In this document: positions 1 through 10,784 of the stretch, piece by piece | How the letters are laid out: every line of letters starts with the position of its first letter | How positions within the stretch are numbered: the stretch's first letter is position 1 | NCBI RefSeq assembly: GCF_003818115.1 | Contig: NZ_RPOI01000003.1 | Location: forward strand, 62,001 to 126,000 | Direction of reading: 5' to 3' | Length of the DNA stretch: 64,000 bases | From: Citrobacter youngae | Lineage (GTDB): Bacteria; Pseudomonadota; Gammaproteobacteria; Enterobacterales; Enterobacteriaceae | Notes under the pieces: generated by a model | Database searches by the model: none | Seen by the model: only the letters and a program-made list of their open reading frames with translations | Told to the model about the DNA's origin: nothing | Position numbers and translations under genes: made by a program

Positions 1-148
1 GACCGGCATGTTAACTAACAGCAATATGGATGAAATGAACAAGCTGCTGGGCGAGCGCGTGATGGACCGTATGCGCCTTGGCAACAGCCTGTGGGTCATT
101 TTTAACTGGGAAAGCTACCGTAGTCGGGTCACCGGTAAAGAGTATTAA
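1..148 (+). CDS. dnaC: DNA replication protein DnaC (helicase loader), C-terminal end
   Basis: Only the last 48 or so codons are inside the window, ending at TAA 146-148. The visible tail contains LLGERVMDRMRLGN and ends in TGKEY, which I recognise as the C-terminus of DnaC, the AAA+ ATPase that loads DnaB helicase onto single-stranded DNA at origins and restart sites. The downstream order yjjA-opgB is the one found after dnaC in E. coli, which supports the call. The upstream part, including the Walker motifs, lies outside the window. Confidence 0.9.
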   Translation, partial: TGMLTNSNMDEMNKLLGERVMDRMRLGNSLWVIFNWESYRSRVTGKEY

Positions 149-218
149 CGTATTAGGACCACTCCTAAGACTGCCAGCGCTATACTGCGCTGAAAAGGCA
201 TAACACGAGTTGCATATA

Positions 219-710
219 ATGATGAAAACTACCAAACGTCTGCTGTGCTGTGCGCTTGCCGCCGGCACGCTCATCTCCACCAGCGTTTTCGCTGCCTCCT
301 GGCAGGATTCGCTCTCCAGCGCGGCCAGTGAGCTGAGCAAACAAAGCTCCAGCTCGCAAAGCAGCTCGTCGCTCTCTTCCCTGACCAGCCTGCTGAATGG
401 CAGCAATCAGTCGTTGACCTCCAGCAGCATGAATAACGCCGCCGGGATCCTGGAATATTGCGCGAAACAGAAGCTGGCCTCGGTCACCGACACGCAAAAC
501 GTCAAAAACCAGGTGCTGGATAAACTGGGGCTCAGTGCTCCTGAGCAGAAGCAAGACACCAACTATATGGACGGGATTCAGGGTCTGCTCAACGCCAAAG
601 ATGGTCAACAGCTGGACCTGAACACGATTGGCAACAGCTCGCTGGCGCAGAAAGTTAAAACCAAGGCCTGCGATCTGGTGTTAAAACAGGGGATGAACTT
701 CATTTCCTGA
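219..710 (+). CDS. yjjA: DUF2501 family periplasmic protein YjjA
   Basis: Small secreted protein of unknown function. The N-terminus has a basic stretch (MMKTTKR), a hydrophobic core (LLCCALAAGTLIS) and an Ala-rich cleavage region ending near VFAAS, a classical Sec signal peptide. The mature part is very rich in Ser and Gln (SKQSSSSQSSSSLSSL) and has Cys residues near its middle and C-terminus that could form a disulfide. A TTG nine bases upstream (210) is possible, but ATG 219 gives the normal signal peptide. It follows dnaC with a short gap, as in E. coli, where it is probably cotranscribed with dnaT-dnaC. Confidence 0.85.
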   Translation: MMKTTKRLLCCALAAGTLISTSVFAASWQDSLSSAASELSKQSSSSQSSSSLSSLTSLLNGSNQSLTSSSMNNAAGILEYCAKQKLASVTDTQNVKNQVLDKLGLSAPEQKQDTNYMDGIQGLLNAKDGQQLDLNTIGNSSLAQKVKTKACDLVLKQGMNFIS

Positions 711-719
711 TGCCACAAA

Positions 720-753
720 TGCCGCGCCCGGCCATTTCACCACCGGCGCGGCA
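720..753 (+). terminator. Hairpin after yjjA
   Basis: A 9-bp inverted repeat, TGCCGCGCC/GGCGCGGCA with a 16-nt loop, begins 10 bases after the yjjA stop codon. It is GC-rich but lacks a clear U-tract, so it could be a weak terminator or an mRNA 3' stabilising stem. Confidence 0.45.
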
Positions 754-950
754 GCAATCAATCCCACGAAGATATTTACCTACCACATGCGGAGTGATTG
801 CCCGCAAAAACCCGCATATCTAAACCAATTCTGAATAACAACGTAATTAAATGTCATTACAATTGCAGCAATATAACAACGCTATTACATTGTACTGTCC
901 AGAAATGATTAGCCTGCCAGGCGTGTGCCGGGTTTACTGAGGATCGACCG

Positions 951-3242
951 TTGTCAGAATTCATCTCCATCACTTTGTTTCTCGCTTCAGTGCTGATTTA
1001 CGCCTGGAAAGCGGGTCGCAACACCTGGTGGTTTACCGCCACGTTAACGGTGCTGGGGATCTTTATTGTCTTAAACATCACGCTGTATGCCAGTGACTAT
1101 TTCACGGGTGACGGCATCAACGATGCGGTCCTGTACACCCTGACCAACAGCCTGACCGGCGCGGGTATCGGAAAATATATTTTGCCAGGCGTCGGGATAG
1201 CCCTGGCGCTGACCACCGTTTTTGTCACGCTGGGTTGGATACTGCGTCGCCGTCGCCATCATCCGCATCATGTGGGTTACAGTCTGCTGGCCCTGCTGCT
1301 GGCGCTGGCTTCTGTTGATGCCAGCCCGGCGTTCCACCAGATAACTGAACTGGTTAAATCCCAGTCACGCGATGGCGATCCCGATTTTGCGGCCTATTAC
1401 AAAGAGCCATCAAAAACGATCCCCAATCCGAAGCTGAACCTGGTTTATATCTACGGCGAAAGTCTGGAGCGCACCTATTTTAATAACGACGCGTTCCCGG
1501 AGCTGACACCGGAACTCGGCGCGTTAAAAAATGAAGGTCTGGATTTCAGCAATACCATGCAGCTTCCGGGTACCGATTACACCATCGCCGGGATGGTCGC
1601 CTCCCAGTGCGGTATTCCGCTGTTTGCACCATTTGAAGGCAACGCCTCGGCGTCGGTCTCAAGTTTCTTCCCTAACAATATCTGTCTGGGCGATATCCTG
1701 AAAAACTCCGGCTATCAGAACTACTTTGTGCAGGGTGCCAACCTGCGCTTTGCCGGCAAAGACGTGTTCCTGAAATCTCACGGCTTTGACCATCTGTACG
1801 GTGCACAAGAGTTAAAAAGCGTGGTGTCGGACCCGGCCTATCGTAACGACTGGGGCTTCTACGACGATACCGTGCTGGACGAAGCATGGAAAAAATTCGA
1901 AGAGCTTTCGCGCTCGGGCCAGCGTTTTTCACTGTTTACCCTGACCGTGGATACCCATCATCCGGATGGATTTATCTCACGTAGCTGCAACCGTAAACGT
2001 TATGACATCGACGGGAAGGCCAACCAGTCGTTCAGCGCGGTCAGCTGCAGCCAGGAAAATATCGCCGAATTTATCAATAAAATCAAAGCTTCACCGTGGT
2101 TCAAAGACACCGTGATCGTGGTGTCTTCCGATCATCTGGCGATGAACAACACCGCATGGAAGTACCTGAACAAGCAGGATCGCAACAACCTGTTCTTCGT
2201 GCTGCGCGGCGACCAGCCACAGCAGGATACGCTGGCGGTGAAGCGTAACACCATGGATAACGGTGCTACCGTACTGGATATTCTCGGCGGCGATAACTTT
2301 ATCGGCCTTGGACGCAGCAGCCTGTCTAGCGAATCCGTATCGGAAGTGTTCCTGAACATCAAAGAGAAAATGCTGGCGTGGAAGCCCAATATCATCCGTT
2401 TGTGGAATTTCCCGAAAGAGATGAAAGCATTCACCATCGATCGGGACAAAGAGATGATCTCTTTCTCAGGGAGCCATTTCCGTCTGCCGCTGCTGCTCCG
2501 GGTCTCGGATCAACGCGTCGAACCGCTGCCGGAAAGTGAGTACTCAGCCCCGCTGCGCTTCCAGCTGGCGGATTTCGCCCCACGCGATAACTTCGTCTGG
2601 ATAGACCGCTGTTACAAAATGGCGCAACTGTGGGCACCAGAACTGGCACTCTCTACCGACTGGTGCGTATCACAGGGGCAACTGGGTGGGCAGCAGATCG
2701 TGCAGCATGTCGATAAAGCCAACTGGAAAGGGAAGACGACATTTAAAGACACGGTGATCGACATCGAACGCTATAAAGGTAACGTCGATACGCTAAAAAT
2801 TGTCGATAACGATATTCGCTACAAAGCTGACAGCTTCATTTTCAACGTAGCGGGCGCGCCGGAAGAGGTGAAACAGTTTAGCGGAATTTCACGCCCTGAA
2901 TCCTGGGGACGCTGGTCTAACGCCCAGTTGAGTGAAGAAGTCAAAATCGAATACAAAACTCCGCTACCGAAGAAATTCGATCTGGTTATCACCGCGAAAG
3001 CTTTTGGTGACAACGCGAATCGCCCTATTCCCGTACGCGTCGGTGGCCAGGAACAAACGCTGGTATTAAGCCAGGAGGTCAGCACGACCACCTTGCATTT
3101 TGATAATCCGACGGACGCCAATACGCTGGTGATTGTCCCGCCCGATCCGGTCGCCACTAACGAGGGCAACATTCTCGGCCACTCGCCGCGTAAGCTGGGG
3201 ATCGGGATGGTTGAAATCAAAGTAGTGGCTGCTCAGGGATAA
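951..3242 (+). CDS. opgB: Phosphoglycerol transferase I (OpgB/MdoB)
   Basis: Inner-membrane enzyme that transfers sn-1-phosphoglycerol from phosphatidylglycerol to osmoregulated periplasmic glucans. At 763 residues it has the same length as E. coli OpgB. Four hydrophobic segments lie in the first 125 residues, followed by a large periplasmic alkaline-phosphatase/sulfatase-fold domain with GESLERT (169-175, Thr175 the likely nucleophile) and a metal-binding SSDH motif. The start is TTG at 951 behind a GAGGA-like ribosome site. An upstream ATG is not available in frame, and the E. coli gene is also remembered as TTG-initiated. A bidirectional terminator follows. Confidence 0.95.
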   Translation: MSEFISITLFLASVLIYAWKAGRNTWWFTATLTVLGIFIVLNITLYASDYFTGDGINDAVLYTLTNSLTGAGIGKYILPGVGIALALTTVFVTLGWILRRRRHHPHHVGYSLLALLLALASVDASPAFHQITELVKSQSRDGDPDFAAYYKEPSKTIPNPKLNLVYIYGESLERTYFNNDAFPELTPELGALKNEGLDFSNTMQLPGTDYTIAGMVASQCGIPLFAPFEGNASASVSSFFPNNICLGDILKNSGYQNYFVQGANLRFAGKDVFLKSHGFDHLYGAQELKSVVSDPAYRNDWGFYDDTVLDEAWKKFEELSRSGQRFSLFTLTVDTHHPDGFISRSCNRKRYDIDGKANQSFSAVSCSQENIAEFINKIKASPWFKDTVIVVSSDHLAMNNTAWKYLNKQDRNNLFFVLRGDQPQQDTLAVKRNTMDNGATVLDILGGDNFIGLGRSSLSSESVSEVFLNIKEKMLAWKPNIIRLWNFPKEMKAFTIDRDKEMISFSGSHFRLPLLLRVSDQRVEPLPESEYSAPLRFQLADFAPRDNFVWIDRCYKMAQLWAPELALSTDWCVSQGQLGGQQIVQHVDKANWKGKTTFKDTVIDIERYKGNVDTLKIVDNDIRYKADSFIFNVAGAPEEVKQFSGISRPESWGRWSNAQLSEEVKIEYKTPLPKKFDLVITAKAFGDNANRPIPVRVGGQEQTLVLSQEVSTTTLHFDNPTDANTLVIVPPDPVATNEGNILGHSPRKLGIGMVEIKVVAAQG

Positions 3243-3275
3243 AAAAAACAGCGCCCAACACCACACCGGGCGCTG
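3241..3275. terminator. Bidirectional intrinsic terminator between opgB and the tagaturonate reductase gene
   Basis: CAGCGCCC/GGGCGCTG stem with an 11-nt loop at 3249-3275. The eight A residues before it form a U-tract on the minus strand, so it is a strong terminator for the leftward lgoD operon. It also closes the rightward opgB transcript. Confidence 0.75.
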
Positions 3276-3285
3276 CATGGCAACC

Positions 3286-4731
3286 TTATTCCAGACCGTT
3301 CACCGCCTGGCGCATACCCTGCACCAGAATCATCTCCAGGTTAGCCGTCACCTGTCCGGCAAGCCCTGGCTGCAACGTTAAATCTTCACCCCAGTGCGCA
3401 GTATCGCCGAGTACGGTATCCACCAGTTCACGCAGCGTTAAATCATTACCTACTCGCGGCCACAGGCTGGCATACAGGCTTACCCACTGTTCATCATCCT
3501 GGATTGGATAGCGTTCCCCGTCGCGCTCTGCACGATAAAATGCCAGCAGCGCAGCGAGGGCAAACGTTAACCGCACGGGCCAGCGCCCATTTTGCTCACC
3601 CACCAGCAGTTGCGGCAAAATTCGGGTACGGAATTTAGTCATCCCGTTAAGCGCAATGGAAAGCAACTGGTGACGGATGTAAGGGTTCTGAAAACGCCCG
3701 CTTACCGCGTCGGCAAATTCATGCAGTTCATCCGCCGGGAGATCCAATGCCGGTATGATTTCCTCGCTAATCGCCTGTTCGACAAAGCGGCGGACATCGG
3801 CATCCTGCATCGCCTCACCGACGGTCTCCAGTCCGCACAGCCACGCCACCGGCACCAGCGCCGTATGCGCCCCATTGAGAATAGCGACCTTACGCTCTTT
3901 GTACGGTTTGATATCGCTCACCACACGGATATTCAGCGGACACTGCGCCAGCTTCAGCTCCTCTGCCAGCCACTGCGGCCCCTGAATAACAAACAGATAA
4001 AAATGCTCCGCGGTATCGAGAAACGCATCGTGATAGCCAAGCGTAGCTTCCAGCGCGGCGGCTTCTTCGCGCGGGTAGCCGGTAACAATGCGGTCGACCA
4101 GCGTGGAACAGAACGTGTTTGCCGTCTCCACCCAGTCGGCAAACGCCGGGGGAAGCCGCCACTCCTGCGCATACCGCAGCACCAGGGTTTTGAGCGCCTC
4201 ACCGTTATAGTCGATAAGCTCGCACGGGATAATCACCCAGCCCTTATCCACCGCGCCCTCAAAGTGATTAAAGCGTTCGAGCAGCAGGCGCGTCAGTTTG
4301 GCCGGAAAGCTCACCGGCGGCGCATCATCCACGCGGTCTGCCGGGTGATAGCTTATTCCGGCTTCGGTGGTATTCGAAAATACAAAACGGATATCTGCAT
4401 TGTGCGCCAGCGCCAGATACGCCGCGAAGTCCTGATAGGGATTAATTTCGTTATTTACCGAGCGGATCAGCCGCGCCTCGCTTACCGCCTCACCCTGCTC
4501 GTTTAGCCCGCGAATCAGCGTGGTATACAGCCCGTCCTGGGTATTCAGCGACGGCGGAAAATCGGTATTAATTGGCCGAACGATGGTCACGCCCGCGTTC
4601 AGACTGGTATGCTCGTTGAGGATATCCAGTTGCCAGTCGACAAACGCCCGCAGAAAGTTACCTTCTCCAAACTGGATCACGCGCGTTGGGTAGCTGGCTC
4701 CCGGAAAATCACGTCGATTCAATGTCTTCAT
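3286..4731 (-). CDS. Tagaturonate reductase (UxaB paralogue) linked to lgoD
   Basis: Mannitol/polyol dehydrogenase-family enzyme predicted to reduce D-tagaturonate to D-altronate with NADH. The protein (481 residues) opens [15 protein letters not shown] and carries [14 protein letters not shown], the Rossmann-side motif of UxaB. The catalytic segment [17 protein letters not shown] carries the family's Lys, Asn and His residues. It resembles E. coli UxaB along its length but is clearly diverged, so it is probably a paralogue of the uxaCA-linked gene. It starts 13 bases after lgoD stops on the same strand, so the two are probably one operon: LgoD makes tagaturonate and this enzyme removes it. 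E. coli K-12 has no such gene at this locus. Confidence 0.88.
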   Translation of the reverse strand: MKTLNRRDFPGASYPTRVIQFGEGNFLRAFVDWQLDILNEHTSLNAGVTIVRPINTDFPPSLNTQDGLYTTLIRGLNEQGEAVSEARLIRSVNNEINPYQDFAAYLALAHNADIRFVFSNTTEAGISYHPADRVDDAPPVSFPAKLTRLLLERFNHFEGAVDKGWVIIPCELIDYNGEALKTLVLRYAQEWRLPPAFADWVETANTFCSTLVDRIVTGYPREEAAALEATLGYHDAFLDTAEHFYLFVIQGPQWLAEELKLAQCPLNIRVVSDIKPYKERKVAILNGAHTALVPVAWLCGLETVGEAMQDADVRRFVEQAISEEIIPALDLPADELHEFADAVSGRFQNPYIRHQLLSIALNGMTKFRTRILPQLLVGEQNGRWPVRLTFALAALLAFYRAERDGERYPIQDDEQWVSLYASLWPRVGNDLTLRELVDTVLGDTAHWGEDLTLQPGLAGQVTANLEMILVQGMRQAVNGLE

Positions 4732-4744
4732 CCTGTTTTCCCTC

Positions 4745-5767
4745 TCAGAACGTGATCACGCCTTTAATCAGTTCACGGTTGTTGATCACATCCCGCTCGT
4801 AAATTTCTGCCAGTGTGGCAAATGCGTAACGGTGCGTAAGCATCATGTCGGCGGTCAATTTGCCTTCCGACATCAGGCGGCCCACTTTGGCGAAATCTTC
4901 CGGTGTGGCGTTGCGACTGCCCATCATGGTGGTCTCTTTCTTGTGGAACTCAGGGTCTGAGAACTGCAAATCGCCTTTAAACAACCCAACAAAAACGATG
5001 CTGCCGCCATGGCGAATCAAATTCACCGTGTTATTCATCGCATGCTGATTCCCCGTGGCATCAATCACCTTTTGCGCCAGCGAACCGCCAAACTGGTTTC
5101 GCAGCTGCGTATCAAAATCGTCAGCGGATGGGTCGATAACCGGAAGTCCCAACCGGGAAACCACATGCTCCCGGCGCGCCGGACTAGTATCGGCGACCAC
5201 CACCTGTGCGCCATCGGCTTTGGCAATCGCTGCAGCCCCCAGGCCAATCGGACCGGCGCCAACCACAAGCACCTGCTCACCTGGTGCCACCGCCGCCCGG
5301 CGTACCGCATGCGCGCTGATGGCATAAGGCTCAATCAGCGCCGCCGCCTGCGGGTCAATCCCCTGCGCATCCAGCAGGTTGGTCACCGGAACGGACAGAT
5401 ATTCACTGAAACCGCCATCCTGATGGACGCCAATCACCGAAATCTTCTCGCAGCAGTTGGTACGTCCGCTCAGGCATGCCGGACACTGCTGGCAGGCCAC
5501 GTAAGGAATAACCGCCACCTGCTGTCCATTTTTCATATTCTGGATATTTTTTCCCAGCCCGACAATTTCCCCACATATTTCATGCCCTAACACTCGTGGG
5601 TAACTGAAAAAAGGTTGATTGCCGCCCCAGGCATGAATATCGGTACCACAAATTCCTACCGACTTAATTTTAATGAGTGCTTCACCCTCACCCGGAATAG
5701 GTATTTCGCGCTCTTTCCAGACTAATTTTTTAGGTTCCTGGCAAATCAACGTATTCATCGTAGACAT
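4745..5767 (-). CDS. lgoD: L-galactonate 5-dehydrogenase LgoD (YjjN)
   Basis: Zinc-dependent medium-chain dehydrogenase that oxidises L-galactonate to D-tagaturonate with NAD+. Catalytic zinc ligands are visible in [10 protein letters not shown] near residue 39 and in [10 protein letters not shown]. The structural zinc lobe is [15 protein letters not shown], and the NAD-binding loop is [10 protein letters not shown]. The sequence is close to E. coli LgoD throughout (340 residues). It is divergent from lgoR-lgoT across a 136-bp intergenic region that should hold the LgoR operator, and it leads the operon with the tagaturonate reductase gene. Confidence 0.93.
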   Translation of the reverse strand: MSTMNTLICQEPKKLVWKEREIPIPGEGEALIKIKSVGICGTDIHAWGGNQPFFSYPRVLGHEICGEIVGLGKNIQNMKNGQQVAVIPYVACQQCPACLSGRTNCCEKISVIGVHQDGGFSEYLSVPVTNLLDAQGIDPQAAALIEPYAISAHAVRRAAVAPGEQVLVVGAGPIGLGAAAIAKADGAQVVVADTSPARREHVVSRLGLPVIDPSADDFDTQLRNQFGGSLAQKVIDATGNQHAMNNTVNLIRHGGSIVFVGLFKGDLQFSDPEFHKKETTMMGSRNATPEDFAKVGRLMSEGKLTADMMLTHRYAFATLAEIYERDVINNRELIKGVITF

Positions 5768-5903
5768 GATTCTGCTCTCCTTTTTTCTGTTGCCTCAGAT
5801 ATCAACGAAAATAAAAAATCCGGAGAAAGCAGAAACACAATCTGTGAATTCCAGCGCATAAAAATGTTTTAAATCGGGTTTTAATATCCAAAAAGGAGAA
5901 GCC

Positions 5904-6818
5904 ATGAGCCGTTCACAAAACTTACGCCACAATGTGATTAACCAGATAATCGATGATATGGCGCGGGGTCATATCCCTTCCCCACTTCCTTCGCAAAGCG
6001 CGCTGGCGGAGATGTACAACATCAGCCGCACCACTGTGCGCCATATGCTGAGCCACTTAGGCGAGTGCGGGGTGCTGACCCAGGTCGGTAGCCACTATGT
6101 CATCGTGCGTAAACCTGACCATGACGACGGTTTTGCCTGCACCACCGCCTCCATGACCGAGCAAAACCGGATTTTTGAGCAGGCGTTTTTCACCATGATC
6201 AACCAGCGCCAGCTGCGCGCGGGCGAGAGTTTCTCCGAACTGCAGCTTGCCAGAGCCGCGGGGGTAAGCCCGGTAGTGGTACGGGAATATCTTTTAAAAT
6301 TCGAACGTTACAACCTGATAAAAAACGAAAAACGCGGTCAGTGGAGCATGAAGCAGTTCGATCAGGCCTACGCCGAGCAGCTGTTTGAACTGCGAGAAAT
6401 GCTGGAAACCCATTCCCTGCAGCATTTTCTCAATCTGCCCGACGATGACCCACGCTGGCTGCAGGCAAAAACGCTACTCGAGCGCCACCGGATCCTGCGC
6501 GACAGCATCGGCAGCAGCTTTCGTATGTTCTCGCAGTTAGACCGTGAGTTTCATGCTTTACTGCTCTCTGCTGCCGATAATATATTTTTCAATCAATCAC
6601 TTGAAATCATCTCCGTGATTTTTCACTTCCACTACCAGTGGGATGAAAGCGACCTTAAGCAGCGCAACATCATTGCCATCGATGAGCATATGACCATCCT
6701 CAGCGCGCTGATTTGCCGCAGCGACCTGGATGCCACCCTGGCGCTGTGTAACCATTTGAATTCAGCCAAACAATCGATGATTCGCTCCATCAACCAAAGT
6801 CATAGCGCAGCACATTAA
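5904..6818 (+). CDS. lgoR: GntR-family regulator of L-galactonate catabolism LgoR (YjjM)
   Basis: Transcription regulator, 304 residues, the E. coli LgoR length. Two winged-helix segments can be seen. The first covers about residues 5-70 (LPSQSALAEMYNISRTTVRHML). The second covers about 85-150 (SELQLARAAGVSPVVVREYL) and is followed by an all-helical FCD-type effector domain (LFELREMLETHSL onward). The start ATG follows a strong AAGGAG site at 5894-5899. It is divergent from lgoD and upstream of lgoT, as expected for the local regulator. In E. coli it is needed for growth on L-galactonate, so it probably acts positively; the effector is inferred. Confidence 0.9.
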   Translation: MSRSQNLRHNVINQIIDDMARGHIPSPLPSQSALAEMYNISRTTVRHMLSHLGECGVLTQVGSHYVIVRKPDHDDGFACTTASMTEQNRIFEQAFFTMINQRQLRAGESFSELQLARAAGVSPVVVREYLLKFERYNLIKNEKRGQWSMKQFDQAYAEQLFELREMLETHSLQHFLNLPDDDPRWLQAKTLLERHRILRDSIGSSFRMFSQLDREFHALLLSAADNIFFNQSLEIISVIFHFHYQWDESDLKQRNIIAIDEHMTILSALICRSDLDATLALCNHLNSAKQSMIRSINQSHSAAH

Positions 6819-7031
6819 GTACCGATAAAAAACAGCAAACTATTACCGGGAGCACGATTTTATAAAAATAAAAACGCCGGAAAAATACCTCTTGCCTATG
6901 CTCACGCTAAGTCGACTGCATTAAAAAATTTTGTGAGCGGTGATGAGTAAATTGTTTCATCACTGGTATTTTTTCAATACTGCACAGCCCGGCTGTGTGA
7001 ATAATAAATTATTGAGGTTCAGGAGTCCGGC

Positions 7032-8393
7032 GTGGAAAAAAATAATATTACCCTCGACCCGAGTTCTTCGTTTGGCACGTCGTCATCTGCGGATATTAAT
7101 GTTCCGCCTGAAGGCATGGTGCAACGCAGTAGCCGAATAAAACGTATTCAGACCACGGCAATGATTTTATTATTTCTTGCTGCGGTAATTAATTATCTCG
7201 ACCGCAGTTCTCTGTCGGTCGCTAACTTAACGATTCGTGAAGAACTGGGGCTGAGCGCCACGCAAATCGGCGTGCTGCTGTCGGTTTTTTCTCTCGCTTA
7301 CGGTATTGCCCAGCTCCCCTGCGGCCCGCTGCTGGATCGCAAAGGTCCGCGCATTATGCTCGGACTGGGGATGTTCTTCTGGTCGCTGTTTCAGGCGATG
7401 TCCGGCATGGTACACAGCTTCACTCAGTTTGTGCTGGTGCGTATCGGGATGGGGATCGGCGAAGCGCCAATGAACCCGTGCGGCGTAAAGGTCATCAACG
7501 ACTGGTTTAACATCAAAGAGCGCGGCCGCCCGATGGGATTATTCAACGCCGCCTCCACCATCGGGGTTGCCATTAGCCCGCCGATTCTGGCTGCCATGAT
7601 GCTGGTAATGGGCTGGCGCTGGATGTTTATTACCATTGGCGTGCTGGGTATTTTCCTCGCCATCGGCTGGTACATGCTGTATCGCAACCGCGAGCAAATT
7701 GAGCTGAGCGCCACGGAACAAGCGTACCTGAACGCCGGTAGCGTCAATGCCCGCCGCGATCCGCTGAGCTTTGCCGAATGGCGCAGCCTGTTTCGCAATC
7801 GCACGATGTGGGGCATGATGCTGGGCTTTAGCGGCATCAACTACACCGCATGGTTATATCTGGCCTGGCTGCCAGGCTACCTGCAAACCTCCTATAACCT
7901 GGATTTAAAAAGCACCGGATTAATGGCGGCGATCCCGTTCCTGTTTGGCGCAGCCGGCATGTTGATCAACGGTTTTGTCACCGACTGGCTGGTGAAAGGC
8001 GGTATGGCGCCGATTAAGAGCCGTAAGATTTGTATTATTGCCGGGATGTTCTGTTCTGCGGCCTTCACCTTCGTTGTGCCGCAGGCCACAACGTCAATGG
8101 CCGCCGTGTTACTGATCGGCATGGCGCTGTTCTGCATCCACTTCGCCGGAACATCCTGTTGGGGTCTGATCCATGTTGCGGTGGCTTCACGCATGACCGC
8201 CTCCGTGGGAAGCATCCAGAACTTCGCCAGCTTCATCTGCGCGTCATTCGCCCCGATCGTCACCGGATTTATTGTTGATACCACCAACTCTTTCCGTCTG
8301 GCGCTGATCATCTGCGGCTGCGTCACCATGGTGGGCGCTCTCGCCTACATCTTCCTGGTGCGCCAGCCCATTAGCGATCCACGTAAAGATTAA
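7032..8393 (+). CDS. lgoT: L-galactonate transporter LgoT (YjjL), MFS
   Basis: Major-facilitator permease of the anion:cation symporter (phthalate/hexuronate) family, 453 residues, with about twelve membrane segments. The first is AMILLFLAAVINYLDRSSLSVANL, where NYLDRS is a family signature, and the loop-2 motif is CGPLLDRKGPR. The start is GTG 7032 behind AGGAG at 7020-7024. It lies 213 bp after lgoR on the same strand and imports the substrate for LgoD. The product and its length match E. coli LgoT. Confidence 0.92.
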   Translation: MEKNNITLDPSSSFGTSSSADINVPPEGMVQRSSRIKRIQTTAMILLFLAAVINYLDRSSLSVANLTIREELGLSATQIGVLLSVFSLAYGIAQLPCGPLLDRKGPRIMLGLGMFFWSLFQAMSGMVHSFTQFVLVRIGMGIGEAPMNPCGVKVINDWFNIKERGRPMGLFNAASTIGVAISPPILAAMMLVMGWRWMFITIGVLGIFLAIGWYMLYRNREQIELSATEQAYLNAGSVNARRDPLSFAEWRSLFRNRTMWGMMLGFSGINYTAWLYLAWLPGYLQTSYNLDLKSTGLMAAIPFLFGAAGMLINGFVTDWLVKGGMAPIKSRKICIIAGMFCSAAFTFVVPQATTSMAAVLLIGMALFCIHFAGTSCWGLIHVAVASRMTASVGSIQNFASFICASFAPIVTGFIVDTTNSFRLALIICGCVTMVGALAYIFLVRQPISDPRKD

Positions 8394-8401
8394 TCCTCCA
8401 G

Positions 8402-8431
8402 ATGCCCGATAACACCGTGCTTATCGGGCAT
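8402..8431 (+). terminator. Hairpin after lgoT
   Basis: Perfect 11-bp inverted repeat ATGCCCGATAA/TTATCGGGCAT with an 8-nt loop, nine bases after the lgoT stop. The following bases are only moderately T-rich, so termination may be partial. Confidence 0.6.
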
Positions 8432-8445
8432 GTTATGCTCCTCGT

Positions 8446-8961
8446 ATGAACATCACCTTACGCGCTACTACTCTGGCAGACGCAGCCGCGCTTCCCGCCA
8501 TCGAACGATCTGCGGGGCAACGTTTTTTACAGATCCCGGAACTGGCGTGGATTGCTGATGACCAGATTATATCAGTTGCTCAGCATCAGGCATTTGCCGC
8601 CACTGGCTTGAGCTGGCTGGCGCAGGCCGATGAGCATCCGGTCGGCTTTTTAGTCGCCGAAACGCTGGATTCATCGCTGTTTATTGCAGAACTGTCGCTG
8701 CATCAGGCGTGGCAGGGAAAAGGCATTGGCCGCAGATTGCTTGACTATGTTGCCGAACAGGCGCGCGCAAAAGGTTATACGTCGCTTACGCTGACCACCT
8801 TCCGCGATGTGCCGTGGAATGCGCCATTGTACGCGCGACTGGGATTTGAAATGTTGGCTGAAGAGACGCTGCCTGCAAAGTTGCGCCAGAAAAGAGAAGA
8901 GGAAGCGGCGCATGGACTGGCGTATGAATCACGCTGCGCCATGCGCCTGATGCTTACTTAG
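8446..8961 (+). CDS. GNAT-family N-acetyltransferase
   Basis: Acetyl-CoA-dependent acyltransferase of unknown substrate, 171 residues. The acetyl-CoA pyrophosphate loop is visible as [17 protein letters not shown] (Q/R-x-x-G-x-G/A) around residues 86-103, followed by a GNAT strand-helix (YTSLTLTTF) and [13 protein letters not shown]. There is no strong Shine-Dalgarno sequence before ATG 8446, and the gene begins right after the lgoT hairpin. Its last four bases overlap the 3' end of tsr, which is convergent. It is absent from this position in E. coli K-12. Confidence 0.75.
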   Translation: MNITLRATTLADAAALPAIERSAGQRFLQIPELAWIADDQIISVAQHQAFAATGLSWLAQADEHPVGFLVAETLDSSLFIAELSLHQAWQGKGIGRRLLDYVAEQARAKGYTSLTLTTFRDVPWNAPLYARLGFEMLAEETLPAKLRQKREEEAAHGLAYESRCAMRLMLT

Positions 8962-10619
8962 AACGTTTCCCAGTTATCCCCGGCATCCGCTACCGCGGCT
9001 TTACGCGGCTGGACCGTTGAAACCGGTTTAGCGGCCGCAACGTCACGCGCGCGCTGTTGGTCATGCTGAATACGGAACACCGCAACGGCCTGAGTCAAAC
9101 GGCTGGCCTGTTCTTCCAGCGCTGCTGCTGCTGCTGCGGATTCTTCCACCAGCGAGGCGTTCTGCTGTGTCACACGATCCATCTCGGCGACGGCCAGACC
9201 GACCTGGTCGATCCCGCGGCTCTGCTCGTCAGAAGCGGAGGCGATTTCACCCATGATATCGGTCACGCGGGTTACCGCATTGACGATCTCATCCATGGTT
9301 TCACCGGCGCTTTCAACCAGCGTTGAACCGACATCCACACGGCTGACCGAGTCTTCAATCAGGCTCTTAATCTCGCGCGCGGCCTGCGCACTACGCTGGG
9401 CCAGGTTACGCACTTCACCCGCAACCACCGCAAATCCACGGCCCTGCTCGCCCGCACGTGCGGCTTCTACCGCGGCGTTGAGTGCCAGAATGTTGGTCTG
9501 GAAGGCAATACCGTCGATGACGCTAATAATGTCGGCGATTTTCTGCGAACTGGAAGCGATATCACGCATAGTTTGCACTACGTTATCCACCACTTTGCCG
9601 CCTTTCTGCGCCGTTTCTGAGGCACTCAGCGCAAGATGGCTGGCCTGACGGGCGTTTTCGGCGTTCTGCTTCACGGTCGCCGTCAGCTGTTCCATGCTGG
9701 CCGCGGTTTCTTCCAGAGAAGCCGCCTGTTGCTCAGTGCGTGAAGAGAGATCGTTGTTACCCATGGCAATCTCGCTGGCACCGCTATAGATAGCGTTAGC
9801 ACCATTACGCACATCACCCACGGTGTTCATCAGTTCACCCTGCATATGACGCAGGCTTTCTGCCAGTTGCCCAATCTCGTTGGACCCTTCTACATCAATG
9901 CGCTTTACCAGATCGCCGCTGGCGATATGGCGAATGCTGTCAATCAGACGGTTCATCGGAGAGATAAGAGAAAGTTTGATGCCGAACCAGACCGCAACAA
10001 TCGCCGCCAGCACGGTAATCAGCACGCACGCCAGTACCCACATCGCCTGGCTGTAAGAGCTGTTGTTATCTTCAACCGCAATGTCATACAGACGGTCATT
10101 CTGCTGCATGTAATTGACATACTGCTTCTCAAAACCATCCTGATAGCTTTGCGTCGGTTGATCAAAGAATGCGTTGATCTTCCCTTCACCCAACAGTTGG
10201 ATCAGCTCCGCCAGCGCACCATGATAGATGTCATAGGTGCGGTTGATCTCCTGGAAAGCGGCTTCACTTTGACGCGGGTCACGCGGGAGAGATTCATAAA
10301 CCGCCCAGTTTTTTTCCGTCAGTTTCAGCGCCGTGCTCGCTACCTGCATCAGCTCAGCAACGGTCGCACCGCTGCCGATATTGTTCTGATCCATCATGTA
10401 GCGAATACCCGCCCGGTTAAGGGTGTTTCGCGTTTGCAGCAGTTCAACCCAGGTGGCATTCAGCGCAGACTGCTGCTGGCGAATGGTTTGCAGAACGGTA
10501 AAGTTCTCTTTGTCATTCTTCAGTGAGTTAAAGAACAACCCGCCCGAGGCCAGTTGTAAAACGCCAAATAGCGCCAATACCAGCAGTAAGCTGGTAACAA
10601 TCTTCATTCGTTTTAACAT
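8958..10619 (-). CDS. tsr: Serine chemoreceptor Tsr (methyl-accepting chemotaxis protein I)
   Basis: Transmembrane receptor of 553 residues. TM1 is near 7-27. The periplasmic four-helix domain carries the serine-binding residues Arg64, Asn68, Arg69 and Arg73 (in [14 protein letters not shown]). TM2 is near 191-212, followed by a HAMP domain. The signalling hairpin contains the near-invariant tip [20 protein letters not shown]. The C-terminal pentapeptide NWETF is the CheR/CheB docking site of high-abundance receptors. All serine ligands of E. coli Tsr are at the same positions, which separates it from Tar. A sigma-28 promoter precedes it. Confidence 0.95.
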   Translation of the reverse strand: MLKRMKIVTSLLLVLALFGVLQLASGGLFFNSLKNDKENFTVLQTIRQQQSALNATWVELLQTRNTLNRAGIRYMMDQNNIGSGATVAELMQVASTALKLTEKNWAVYESLPRDPRQSEAAFQEINRTYDIYHGALAELIQLLGEGKINAFFDQPTQSYQDGFEKQYVNYMQQNDRLYDIAVEDNNSSYSQAMWVLACVLITVLAAIVAVWFGIKLSLISPMNRLIDSIRHIASGDLVKRIDVEGSNEIGQLAESLRHMQGELMNTVGDVRNGANAIYSGASEIAMGNNDLSSRTEQQAASLEETAASMEQLTATVKQNAENARQASHLALSASETAQKGGKVVDNVVQTMRDIASSSQKIADIISVIDGIAFQTNILALNAAVEAARAGEQGRGFAVVAGEVRNLAQRSAQAAREIKSLIEDSVSRVDVGSTLVESAGETMDEIVNAVTRVTDIMGEIASASDEQSRGIDQVGLAVAEMDRVTQQNASLVEESAAAAAALEEQASRLTQAVAVFRIQHDQQRARDVAAAKPVSTVQPRKAAVADAGDNWETF

Positions 10620-10650
10620 GTTTTCTCTTTCCGCTAGACAGATGTCAGAA

Positions 10651-10677
10651 TTTTCGGCCTGGAAAGGGAAAACTTTA
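10651..10677 (-). promoter_or_regulatory. Sigma-28 (FliA) flagellar-class promoter of tsr
   Basis: Read on the minus strand: TAAAGTTT, 11 bases, GCCGAAAA. The consensus is TAAAGTTT-N11-GCCGATAA, so the -35 is perfect and the -10 differs at one base. It lies 32-58 bp upstream of the tsr start codon. Confidence 0.85.
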
Positions 10678-10784
10678 TGGAATTCGTGCTAACTGAATCG
10701 ATCTCAGCATCGACGATTCGTCGATCCCCGCAGTCAGCCCAGGATCTAAAGGCGTTTATCAGTGATCTCAATCACATAATTATC

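Noticed and set aside
3592-4506. 304-codon frame antisense to the tagaturonate reductase gene
   Set aside because: Mirror of a strongly supported enzyme gene, with no ribosome site and an improbable basic composition.
8958-8961. Overlap of the GNAT and tsr 3' ends as an annotation error
   Set aside because: Both proteins are complete to their expected ends (NWETF in Tsr), so the 4-bp convergent overlap is genuine.
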